In this document: positions 21,135 to 31,900 of the stretch, piece after piece
Layout: every line of letters begins with the position of its first letter
How positions within the stretch are numbered: position 1 is the first letter of the stretch
From: Nymphaea colorata
Lineage: Eukaryota; Streptophyta; Magnoliopsida; Nymphaeales; Nymphaeaceae
Direction of reading: 5' to 3'
Assembly: GCF_008831285.2 (NCBI RefSeq)
Contig: NC_045138.2
Coordinates: 15,719,934 to 15,783,933 of the forward strand
DNA length: 64,000 nt
Notes under the pieces: model-generated
The model's database searches: none
What the model saw: only the letters and a program-made list of their open reading frames with translations
Told to the model about the DNA's origin: nothing
Translations under genes and position numbers: made by a program

Positions 21135-23401
21135 TTATTCTGTCTCTCTTATAGTGGTAGCCACGACTGGGCTCCTTACAGTATGCTTTTCTTGGTCATC
21201 CACCCATGTCAGGAACCCAAAAACTATGGGGTCTTTCATGGGCCGCTTCACTTTCAATGTGAGAGAAAACAAGGCTTTCTGGTTTTTCCTCTGGAATGTG
21301 AGCTTTAATGGAGTCACTGTCACGCTAAAGCCCTTCATTTTTGTGAGCTTGGCAGTGTAAGTCGTAGGACCATCATCTCCTACATTTGTCACCGTCCTCT
21401 GAAACCTCCACACACCAGAGGACTGTTCTGAATCTAGGAAACTGATGAAAGACGGGTAGTTCAAATCAAGATTCCCCCCTTTGCATCGATCGTAGTCGGA
21501 AGAGTTTCTTGCAATTGCCTGGAACTCTGCTCTCGTAAGATTCAGGGCACAGAGGAACTTGACATAGTCTCCTCGACCAGCATCATAGACCAGGCCAGGG
21601 TCCATGGCCTTGTTTGGATTGATCTCACCTGATCCTATGGCGATAGGAGATGCACCATCGTAAATGGGCTTCCCAGTATTATCCAAAATGTTAGCAGTCG
21701 TCATCATGGCCGACCAGATTGCGGCCGGACTCCAGTCCGGATGAGCAGACTTCAGCAGCGCTGCGAGCCCGGCGGCGTGAGGGCATGCCATTGATGTTCC
21801 AGACAAGAGGGTGAAGTTGCTAAAGAATGACTTTCCCTGCAAGGTTGCAGCAGATACATTAGGAGAATAAGCTGCCAATATAAGAGTACCAGGTGCCACA
21901 ACGTCTGGTTTCAGTATGGATGAAGTGCCGAATGATGGACCCTTTGAGCTGAATTCTGCATAGGTAGGCGCCGGTTTTATGCCGGTAAAAGTCCTGCGGA
22001 ATGTCAGGCTAACAGTTGGATTCTTGCTGGTTTTCACATACTTCCTTATGGCTGCTGAATCTTTGGGATTCAATACAGATGCTGGGCACTCGAAATTTGT
22101 TGCTCTTATGACAAGCGAGACGTTTGTTAGGAGCAATGCGCCTGCGCCCTTTGCATCTGCAACAGTTGAGGTCTCGGATACTGATGATTCATCGGCCCCC
22201 TCACATACAACAACCTTCTTCGTTACATTCTTTAGATCATCACTTGAACCGCAGGATGCACTATAGTGCAGCGGTAGATTTTTCACCGTCTTCTTACCAA
22301 TATACAAGGATGAGCCGACGAAGGAAGCTCCATTTCCGAGAGTGACAACGCCGGAGAATTGGCGATCTATGGTGGTAGCACCAACTGTGAGGATCCAGGG
22401 AGATCCATTGCGGAGGGTCCTGGACTCAGGTCCCCTGTTTCCTGCAGCTGCAGAGACAAGGATCCCTTTCTCCATTGCTGCAAACGCACCAACCGCAATG
22501 GGGTCTTCGTAGAGAGGAGTAGTTCGCCGAAAGCTCATGGAGAGTGAGATCACATCCACACCATCTGCAATTGCCTTTCCATGGCAGCAAGGGTATCAGA
22601 AGCAACCAGTCCTTCTTCCCAAATGACCTTGTAGATAGCTAGCCGAGCGCGCGGGGCTACGCCCCTCGCAGTGCCCGCACCATAGCCAAAATATGAAGCT
22701 CCTCCAGCGTAGTTTCCAGCAGCAGTTGATGCGGTGTGCGTGCCATGGCCGTCGGTGTCCCTTGCAGAATTCATGGATATCGTGCGATTGGGGTCCTCTG
22801 CTAAGAGTCCCTTGTTGAAGAAACGTGCTCCAATGAGCTTCCTGTTGCATATGGAGTCATTGAAAGCTGTACCAGATTCACATTGGCCCTTCCACCTCTT
22901 GGGGATCTCTGGCATCCCATCGTCTCTAAAACTCGAGCTCTCGGGCCAGACGCCGGTGTCGACGATGCCTATTATGATGTCTTTGCCATACTTGGATGCA
23001 GGCCAGATCCAAGAAGCGGGGTTCAGGCCCAGATACTTGTAGGTATGGGTGGTTTCCTTTGTGCCTGATATGTCCCGGAAAGCGGACAGGAAACCAGGGG
23101 ATCTCTTGAGCAGTTCGAGCTGAGATCTGGAGAGAAGAGCGCTGAAGCCATTGATGGCATGGGTGTAAGTGTAGATGTGGCTTGACTGCTGAGCAGAGGC
23201 AGCATCATCTGCAGCAGCAATGAAGCTCTCAGACGAGAGGAGGGAGGTGTACCAATGGTGGTGGCTGCTGAAGGCCGTCGGCATGACTGACACGTCCATG
23301 TGGACTATGTAGGACTCCCTCGCTCCCGACACGCTCGTCCATGGTTGGAAAATGAACAAGATTAGGAAAGCAGAAAGCAGCGAAGGAGTAGGGGAAGACA
23401 T
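21135..23401 (-). pseudogene. Subtilase E, frameshifted copy (S8A, SBT1 type)
   Basis: Overall the copy has the length of a 755-residue subtilase minus one base. The 5' part (22550-23401) encodes signal peptide, I9 propeptide and the S8 half with Asp148 and His219. It leaves frame after LAAM, at about 22574-22584, where the paralogues read GCCTGGTCCATTGC and this copy is one base shorter and altered. The 3' part (21135-22559) continues in another frame with the Asn (AAAGNRGP) and Ser (SGTSMACPHA) motifs, the PA-like insert and the Fn-III-like end. No other break is seen, so the loss is recent or could be an assembly error. The N-terminal half resembles copy D and the C-terminal third resembles copy F, so it is a mosaic. 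As it stands it could only make a 283-residue protein without Asn and Ser. Confidence 0.85.
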
Positions 23402-23446
23402 TGGTACTCTAATGGCTGTCCGCTCTGTACTTCCTCTACTCCCACC

Positions 23447-23454
23447 TAATTATA
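23447..23454 (-). promoter_or_regulatory. TATA box of subtilase E
   Basis: TATAATTA on the minus strand lies 46-53 bases upstream of the ATG at 23401, as in copy D. The promoter appears intact although the reading frame is broken. Confidence 0.5.
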
Positions 23455-23847
23455 GTAGAAAGCCGGAGACCTGAAAATAGTAAAGTCGTAGGAGCAGATG
23501 GCTCATCATGGTCTCTTTACATTATACAGATATTTCGAGTCAATTGGATAACGTAACGCCCCCTGTTTTTGTCTCAACTTCAGAAGAAGGCCACAAAAAT
23601 CGAGATACAGTAAAAGCCATTTTCTTTAACAACACTTCCACCTCCACTTTATTGTTGTGGCTTGAGATGAATCACAAAACATCCTCTTAAACTTCATTTT
23701 CATAGAGAAAAATTACGTTCACTTTTCACCAGACAGATTGAGTTTCTTTGTCAAGATTTGCCTTTCACGATCTTCTGTGTTAACTCTGCTTCGGCTGTAT
23801 TGTTCAGTTCAATTAAAAGTCGTCGTGCAAAATTTTTCGAACATTGT

Positions 23848-23863
23848 GGGGCCATTTGAGCCC
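23848..23863. promoter_or_regulatory. Conserved upstream palindrome, copy at subtilase E
   Basis: GGGGCCATTTGAGCCC lies 447 bases upstream of the start. One arm has a mismatch, and this is the copy that belongs to the broken gene. Confidence 0.35.
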
Positions 23864-24184
23864 GGTGAGGGAAGACAGCTTATCATCCTTCAGAACAAGA
23901 AAGTACGCTGAGCCATCATTTTTATGGGCTGCAAGAGAAAGATTGCAGTGAGCTCCACATACACTTTTCTCAAAACTAGTTGCTGCCGACAACACCCTCA
24001 ACGCCCCACACATACTTAAAGTACTTGTCTGGATCTATATGTACCCTTAATAAACACTTATTCATTCGCCGTTTTCATCGAAGGGAGTGCTGTGACATTA
24101 TTTAAAGTGATTATTTTACTTAAAATATATCAACATATATTTTATCCCGAACTTAGGGATACAACACTCATTGATTGTTTCAAA

Positions 24185-24566
24185 TATCAAATGATCTTGG
24201 GGTTGTTGGCAACAGTAATTGGATGTTTATGTTCTAACGAAAAGTATCAGTATTAAAAACTGAGATACATTCATGATACATTTTTTAAATTGTCTCATGG
24301 TTCATGGTTCTACCTTAATTTTTTTGGCTACATACATGAAACAGTAACATGGTGTTACTCTTCCCAAACAGCTCCTAAGAGACTGTTTGATAACAAAAGC
24401 GGTAACAAATTATTTCATGCATCTACCAAAAAATTAATATAAATTCATCAAACACTATATTATAATATGCCTATATTATAATATGCCATAAATCTACTGC
24501 AATCCTTAGAGTAGATTTATCCAACGTTTTGTGATTGTTCCAATTTACAAACGACTCCTGAACGAC
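24185..24566. mobile_element. Two adjacent MITE-like elements in the 3' flank of subtilase F
   Basis: The first, about 24185-24378, has a left edge GGGGTTGTTGGCAACAG and a right edge that reads AGGAGCTGTTTGGGAAGAG in reverse complement. The second, about 24381-24566, has a left edge GAGACTGTTTGATAACA and a right edge that reads GGAGTCGTTTGTAAATTGG in reverse complement. The second is related to the element at 16243-16390. Neither encodes a protein. The edges are approximate and no clear target duplications were found. Confidence 0.4.
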
Positions 24567-25200
24567 TCATTAAAATTTCCTCTAAACTTGCCTTCCTCCT
24601 TCTAAACGAACATAAGTGTCAAACAAAGATATTATACTTGATGCCAATATGTACAGATACTAATGCACAGTAACCAAATTTTCTATTATTCATAAAATCT
24701 TAAAGCGTTCAAATGGATAGCAAAATAATTGAGGGACAATAATCAAACTATGAGGGTCCAGGAGCCCACATGAGTCCACGTGACGATATTGGTTTTCACT
24801 TTATATATTTTTCAAAGAATTAAGTTTATGTTAAATTGTTTTTCATTTAGAAAATTGAAAAGTATGCCGACCGGATCGGCTTTCACCATAATGCTCAAAA
24901 TTGGTAGACTTCGTTTTTGGTTAGGTATTGCTTATCATATCTAATTCAATCGGATCTGCTTTCACCATAATGCTCAAAATTGATCTTATATTTGTAACTT
25001 TCTTAATACCAAGTTGATTTTTTTGTTCTATCAAACGCTTACTCAAAATATCTCCCAACAAAACTAGGAGACTTCATTTTCCAAAAAGACATTGAGATGA
25101 ACCTGCTTGAGTATGCTGTCACCGGATGGCAAGAACTTGATTAATCTCAGAAATAGCTTCCTTGACAGTTTATTCTTGGTAGAAACTATAAGGAGAACTC

Positions 25201-27483
25201 TTAATCTTCTGTCTCTCTTACAGTGGTAGCCACGATTGGGCTCCTTACAGTATGCTTTCCTTGGTCATCCACCCAAGTCAAGAACCCAAAAACTATGGGG
25301 TCTTTCATCGGCCGCTTCACTTCCAATGTGAGAGAAAACGAGGCTTTCTGGTTTTTCCTCTGGAATGTGAGCTTTAATGGAGTCACTGTCACGCTAAAGC
25401 CCTTCATTGTTGTGAGTTTGGCAGTGTAAGTCGTAGGACCATCTTCTCCTACATTTGTCACCGTCCTCTGAAACATCCACACACCAGAAGACTGCTCTGA
25501 ATCTAGGTAACTGATGAAAGACGGGTAGTTCAAATCAAGATTCCCGCCTTCGCATCGATCGTAGTCGGAAGAGTTTCTTGCAATTGCCTGGAACTCTGCT
25601 CTCGTAAGATTCAGGGCACAGAGGAACTTGACATAGTCTCCGCGACCAGCATCGTAGACCAGACCTGGGTCCATGGCCTTGTTTGGATTGATCTCACCTG
25701 AACCCACCGCCAGAGGAGATGCACCACCGTCAATGGGTTGCCCGGTGTTATCCAAAATGTTAGCAGTTGTCATCATTGCCGACCGGATTGTGGCCGGACT
25801 CCAGTCCGGGTGAGCAGACTTCAGCAGCGCAGCGAGCCCGGAGGCGTGGGGGCATGACATGGATGTTCCAGACAGGAGGGTGAAGTTACTAAAGAATGAT
25901 TTTTGCCGCAAGGTTGTAGCAGATGCAGTAGGAGAATAAGCTGCCAATATAAGAGTACCAGGTGCCACAATGTCTGGTTTCAGTATGGCTGAAGTGCCGA
26001 ATGATGGTCCCCTTGAGCTAAATTCTGCAATGGTGGGTGCCGGCTTTATGCCGGTAAAAGTCCTGCGGAACGTCAAGCTAACAGTTGGGTTCTTGCTGGT
26101 TTTCACATACTTCCTTATGGCTGCTGAATCTTTGGGATCCAATACAGATGCTGGGCATTCAAAATTTGTTGCTCTTATCACAAGCGAGTTATTTGTTAAG
26201 AGCAATGCACCTGCGCCCTTTGCATCTGCAACAACGAAGGTCTCAAATACTGATGATTGGCCGGTCGCTTCACATACAACCACCTTCTTTTTCACTAGAT
26301 CTTTTAGCTCAGCAGGTGAACTGCAGCTTGCAACGGATTCATTATAGTACAGCGGCAGATTTTTCACCGATCTGTTACCGATATACAAGGATGAGCCGAC
26401 GAAGGAAGCTCCATTTCCGAGAGTGACGACGCCGGAAAATCTGCGATCTATGGCGGTAGCACCAACTGTCAGTATCCAGGGAGCGCCATTGCGGATGGAC
26501 CTGGATTCAGGTCCCCTGTTTCCAGCAGACGTAGACACAAAAATGCCTTTCTCCATCGCCGCAAATGCACCTACGGCGATGGGGTTTTCGTAGAGGGGAG
26601 TAGTTCGTCGATAGCTCATGGAGAGTGAGATCACATCGACACCATCTGCAATTGCCTGGTCCATTGCAGCAAGAGTATCAGAAGCAACGATACCTTCATT
26701 CCAAATGACCTTGTACATAGCTAGCCGAGCGCGCGGGGCTACGCCTCTCGCAGTGCCTGCACCATAGCCAAAGTATGAAGCTCCTCCAGCATAGTTTCCG
26801 GCAGCAGTTGATGAGGTGTGCGTGCCATGGCCGTCGGTGTCCCTTGCAGAATTCATGGATATTGTGAGATTGGGGTCCTGTGCCAAGAGTCCCCTGTTGA
26901 AGAAACGCGCTCCAATGAGCTTCCTGTTGCACATGGAGGCATTGAAGGCCGTACCAGCTTCACATTGGCCCTTCCACCTCTTGGGGATCTCCTGCATCCC
27001 ATCGTCTCTGAAACTCGAGCTCTCCGGCCACACGCCGGTGTCAACGACGCCTATGATGATGTCTTCCCCATACTTGGACGCAGGCCATATCCCAGAGACA
27101 GGACTCAGGCCTAGATACTCGTAGGTATAAGTGGTGTCCTTTGTGCCTGATATGTCCCCGTAAGCAGCCACGAAACCAGGGGATCGCTTGAGCAGTTCCA
27201 GCTGAGTTCTGGAGAGAACAGCACTGAAGCCATTGATGGCATGGCTGTAAGTGTAGATGTGGCTTGACTGCTGAGAAGGGGCAGCATCATCGGCAGCAGC
27301 AATGAAGCTCTCAGATGAGAGGATGGAAGTGTACCAATGGTGGTGGCTGCTGAAGGCCCTCGGCATGGCTGCAACGTCCATGTGGACTATGTACGCATCC
27401 CTCTTTCCCGATGCGCTCGTCCATAGTTGGAAAATGAACAGGGTCAGGAAAGCAGAGAGCAGCGGTGTACTAGAGAGAGACAT
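25201..27483 (-). CDS. Subtilase F, secreted subtilisin-like serine protease (S8A, SBT1 type)
   Basis: Single-exon gene of 760 residues with its ATG at 27483, aligned with the paralogues. It has a signal peptide (about 1-26, LLSAFLTLFIFQLW core), I9 propeptide, S8 domain with Asp148 (VVDTGVWPES), His219 (DGHGTHT), Asn322 (TSAGNRGP) and Ser541 (SGTSMSCPHA), a PA-like insert that is four residues longer than in C and D (YYNESVASCSSPAEL), and an Fn-III-like C-terminus. It is the outermost copy of the recent expansion and the best candidate for the donor of the C-terminal part of E. Its leader region has a private 65-bp tandem duplication. It is expected to be secreted; the substrate is unknown. 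Confidence 0.93.
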   Translation of the reverse strand: MSLSSTPLLSAFLTLFIFQLWTSASGKRDAYIVHMDVAAMPRAFSSHHHWYTSILSSESFIAAADDAAPSQQSSHIYTYSHAINGFSAVLSRTQLELLKRSPGFVAAYGDISGTKDTTYTYEYLGLSPVSGIWPASKYGEDIIIGVVDTGVWPESSSFRDDGMQEIPKRWKGQCEAGTAFNASMCNRKLIGARFFNRGLLAQDPNLTISMNSARDTDGHGTHTSSTAAGNYAGGASYFGYGAGTARGVAPRARLAMYKVIWNEGIVASDTLAAMDQAIADGVDVISLSMSYRRTTPLYENPIAVGAFAAMEKGIFVSTSAGNRGPESRSIRNGAPWILTVGATAIDRRFSGVVTLGNGASFVGSSLYIGNRSVKNLPLYYNESVASCSSPAELKDLVKKKVVVCEATGQSSVFETFVVADAKGAGALLLTNNSLVIRATNFECPASVLDPKDSAAIRKYVKTSKNPTVSLTFRRTFTGIKPAPTIAEFSSRGPSFGTSAILKPDIVAPGTLILAAYSPTASATTLRQKSFFSNFTLLSGTSMSCPHASGLAALLKSAHPDWSPATIRSAMMTTANILDNTGQPIDGGASPLAVGSGEINPNKAMDPGLVYDAGRGDYVKFLCALNLTRAEFQAIARNSSDYDRCEGGNLDLNYPSFISYLDSEQSSGVWMFQRTVTNVGEDGPTTYTAKLTTMKGFSVTVTPLKLTFQRKNQKASFSLTLEVKRPMKDPIVFGFLTWVDDQGKHTVRSPIVATTVRETED

Positions 27484-27642
27484 TGGTACCTGTTAATGGT
27501 GGTGCACACTGCACTCTGCAGTTCCTGTGCCTCTGGCCTATAGAAACAGATAACGGAGAGAGAGATGACAACGGTAAAGTTGTTGGAATCCATGGCTTCC
27601 GTCATTCTACCTGACATCATCATCATCTCTTTACGGGGAGAG

Positions 27643-27776
27643 AGATCCAGTCGATTGGATGCAGTAAAGGCCCGTTTCTTTACTCTTCACTAACGATAGA
27701 AGAAAACAGATCCAGTCGATTGGATGCAGTAAAGGCCCTTCTTTTTTTTACTCTTCACTAATGACAGAGAAGAAAA
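27643..27776. repeat. 65-bp tandem duplication upstream of subtilase F
   Basis: Two direct copies begin with AGATCCAGTCGATTGGATGC, at 27643 and 27708, and both end in GAAGAAAACAG. The other array members have only one related segment here, so the duplication is specific to F. It pushes the conserved palindrome further from the gene. Confidence 0.75.
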
Positions 27777-28929
27777 CAGAAAGTATTGAATTCATCGAAC
27801 GCCTTCTCTCTAAATTCGACAGTTTGTAGGATCCACTGTACTGAATTTCCGTAGTGTGGATTTCAGAGACATCCATTAAATAGAAAATTCTCAGATTTGG
27901 AATCCGACAAGGTGTTCAAATCACAGCATTGTCAAGAACAGAGAATCAAACGTTCTCACAGATTTCAGTTTCAGCAAGAAAGATTGAGTTTATTTTCACG
28001 TACCAGATTGAGATATTTTTTTTTCCTTCTCTTCTCTAAACTGTGGAACTGGGATTCACCTCCATGCTTCAGTTAAACTCAAATCGTCATGAAGAAATGT
28101 TCAAAATAAATAGTTTTGAGAGTGATGGGGCGTCAATCTGATGTGCTTTCAAGGGGCCACTTGGCCCCATTGACAGAGAAGGCAGCTTTATCACTTTACA
28201 GATCAAGAAGGCGCTTTAAGTCAAGGCTTTTATGAACACTTATCCGAAACTTTTAATTGATTCTACTCGGTGGTTGATCATTTAAGAAGTGATGTTTCAT
28301 CTCTTTTTATTTACCGCTCTTCCTTACAAAGGTACTCAAAAATATCTTCGCAAAAGTGAAATTTACAGAAGGCAAAGAGTTACTTTCTAAAATTTCTTCA
28401 AGCGAAATGATAAGAACAAGTAGAAAACTATTGAAGTTGCTTTAGAAGCTCATGGAATCTTCCCAATGAATTCTTTAAAAGAGATTTGAGATTTTTTTCC
28501 CGTGCATGGTCTTTGACCTTTTCGCTTGCATTGCATAGGAATTTTTTTGTTGCAGAGTCAAACTATACATTTTAACAAAGGCTGAAATTTTAATTTTTTT
28601 AACTTTTTATGCATATTAAACTAATATTTTTTTATTTACATATAAATTTTTAAAACTATCGGTCGATACCTTTCAATACGAAGCAGTATTGATAAGAATG
28701 GTTACCTCTATGATTTGGATTTTGGGTTGACTTGGAACGGATCTGGATCGGTGTGAGGATTTTATCCGATATATCTAGTACGGACAAATTGCATGCTGTC
28801 TCGTCCTCCGGAAGAAATTAAATTCCCGCGTTCGTTAATCTGCCACCGAGAGGACAGGAGGAACCTTCCCGCACTTATCCGAAGCACACTTCGCCACTCG
28901 TCCTCCGGCCGTCCGCCCGCCGGAGACCC
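27777..28929. other. Spacer between subtilase F and the GST-N-domain gene (divergent promoters)
   Basis: The two genes point away from each other, so both promoters lie here. The left 400 bases are the duplicated subtilase 5' flank with the palindrome. The rest is AT-rich until a GC-rich stretch (about 28790-28930) that is the leader of the next gene. No extra gene is recognised. Confidence 0.55.
28153..28168. promoter_or_regulatory. Conserved upstream palindrome, copy at subtilase F
   Basis: GGGGCCACTTGGCCCC lies 670 bases upstream of the start, further than in the other copies because of local insertions including the 65-bp duplication. Both arms are intact although the centre has changed. 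Confidence 0.4.
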
Positions 28930-31900
28930 ATGGCAGCCGTCTTGTCCTTCGGACCTGCCGCTGTCGGAGGGCCGGTGCGTCATCGGACTAATTCCTCTCG
29001 TCGAAGCCCGACGCGTCTCGCCGCGGATCTCAGAGAAACCCCTTCTGCCTCCGTGAAAACCGAAGACGAAGAGAGGCTGGGCGAGGGTACCGCCGTGTCG
29101 CCACCCCCAGGCTTCAAGCCCCCGCAACCAAAGCGATTCTCTGCCCGGCCCGACAAAATCGTCGACGTGCTGTCGGCGTCACTCGCACTGCCCTTCCGTC
29201 TCGGCACCGGCGCCTTCGCCTTAGGGTATTGTATCTTTGTCTTTGCGATCGATTAGACCGGTCCGACTCAGGCCGTACAAGTCTATCTGCTGGTAGATGC
29301 TGAATTCTTGCTTTTCTAATTAGATCGTGACGTGGGTGTTCTATTCTCTTAATTCAAGGGTTGTTTCGAAGTCTATGACTATATTATGGACTCATCTAAA
29401 TAATTCGATTGTATTCGATTTTGATCTTTGACTCACATGTTGCTATTCCTTTCTTGATATTCTATATTGTGTCATGCAGATACAGTGCTTCTTTTGTATC
29501 AGAAGAGGAGATCCCTCCAAGTGTGTATTCAACTTTCAAAATTGCTGGTATTTCCTGTTTGATACTTTAGCATAGCTTATCAAAGGTCAGCACGTATTCT
29601 GTGTAGAAATCAATGTAGGTAACTCATTGCGTACATTGCATTTCCAAAGCAAAGAACACGCAACGTTGGTATGCATACACGAACATGCATGAACTTCTTA
29701 ATATGCAAAAAAGTGTAAGACTTACGGCAACTTAAGTTTGAACTCTCAACAAAAAATTCTAATATTATCATTAGCAAACAAGACCATTCAGTAAGAAGAC
29801 TACATATAGCCGATGCATGACCTCGATTTATTTTTACTGACACCAATCTTCTTAAGCATTTTACTAATGTTTCAGCAAAATCTGATTAATTATTATTTGT
29901 GTGCTAATAATGCTCATAATTCTACATAAAACTTTTTATTTCCACATCTATTGTCAATGTTATTGTTACTTGTTCAAACACATTGCTTAAAGAACATTGT
30001 GCTGATCAAAGTAGTTGAAACAGGCTTGAAGCTGAAGGAGACTTCAAAATTGGGTCCTAGGCCTGAAATGCCCATTGAGATCTATGAGTTTGAAAGGTGC
30101 CATATTTTGCTCTTTTACATCACTTAATTTTGGGCTTCAAGTTTATTTGTGCTTGGTTGAATGTTCAAGATTTTTTTTTTTGGTTTCTAACTGGTCTAGG
30201 CTAACAGATGTTTCTCCTTTCTGATTGCATTGTTAACGGATATATCTTGGAAACCTCAGCTGCCCCTTTTGTCGTAAGGCAATACTACATGCTATTAGTT
30301 TTTTTCCTTATGCATATATTACTTCATACTTTATCTCTATGTGTTAAGGATACTGGATACCTGGATTTTCTCTTACTACTTCACTTCGTTGGTTTATTTT
30401 TTTATATCAACAGGTTAGAGAAATCGTGAGTGTATTGGATCTAGATGTTCTGTACTATCCTTGCCCACGGAATGGCCCAACCTATCGTCCCAAGGTTATA
30501 CAAATGGGTGGAAAGTCGCAGTTCCCATACATGGTTAGACCTGTTCAAATGATTTAAATTTCATTGTATCTTTCTAAGAGATTAGGTGTAAATTTTATGG
30601 ATCAACTAACTTTCTATGTACTTTTTTCTTGTGATTGAAGACATATATGTGATCTACAATTTTGAAAAAATTCCAGCTAATTGATTGTATTAAGCACACT
30701 TTTGAAGTAGAAATAATGCAGATATAAGTAAAATGTGTTTGTGCATAATATGGTTGTTTATGTATGTATATGAATTTTTAAAATACATGTAGCATATTGA
30801 AAATACAGAAAATACTCATAAGGATATTTGTGCCTCAATTGATAAACAAATAAAGGACAACTTAACTCAGTGCCTGTGTATGTATGCATGTGTGTGCATG
30901 CATGTGTGTGGGCACTCAAGATATTTATAAAAATTTTATATGCCTAATTTCATAAACGGATAAAAGATAACTAAATCGTATATGCGTGTGTATATGTATC
31001 GTGCATTTGTCTCTTGTATATGTGTATGTTAAAGTTCATAGTTATATATGAGAAGAAAAAAGTGATCGGGAGTTATGAAATGCAAAAGAAATTGAAAAAG
31101 GAAGGCTACAGGAATTGGGAACAGATGCTGGACCTCCACAAGAAAAGAATATGCACGTGACAATCAAATAACCAATGTTGTTACACTAGATTAAGAATAG
31201 AAGGATCTTAGGGAATACATGAATCCTGATACTGATAACTATAACAACCTGACCCACTTCTGGGCTTGGGCCCCTGGTTCAGCGGATGCCAACTGGCCCC
31301 CTAGTAGTTTCGGCTCCAACCCTCGAAGAGACTAAGAACCAGGACAATCATCTCATTAATGACCTCTCTTTATAAGCCCTTGAAGATCCTTTACAATCTT
31401 CGATACAGGACTAAACTTATGGGGTGTTACAATCCACCCCCCTTAAGGAACATGCGTCCGCGCGTGTAGGACCCCTGGTCCGAGTGTTGAACCGGCTCTG
31501 ATACCACTATAACAACCCGACCCACTCCTGGGCTCGGGCCTCTGGTTCGGCGGATCTCAACCTACCCCCTAGCAGTTTCGGTTTCAACTCCAAAAAGGTT
31601 AGGAACCAGGACAATCATCTCATTAACGGCCTCCCTTTATAAGCCATTGAAGATCCCTCACAATCTTCGATAGAGGACTAAACTTCTGGGGGTATTACAA
31701 TAACACTGCTGTAAATGTAACTAATGCAACTTGAAGATCCTTTACAATCTTCGATACAGGACTAAACTTCTGGGGTGTTACAATCCACCCCCCTTAAGGC
31801 ACACGCGTCCGCGCGTGTGGGAACCCTGGTCCGAGTGTTGAACCGGCTCTGATACCACTATAACAACCCGACCCACTCCTGGGCTCGGGCCCCTGGTTCG

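Larger units (their letters stand above)
23455..25200. other. Spacer between subtilases E and F
   Basis: The part up to about 24000 is the duplicated 5' flank of E with the conserved palindrome. From about 24100 it is the 3' flank of F and includes two abutting MITE-like elements. A direct repeat (CGGCTTTCACCATAATGCTC and its near copy, starting near 24876 and 24955) lies before the gene end. No other coding sequence is seen. Confidence 0.55.
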
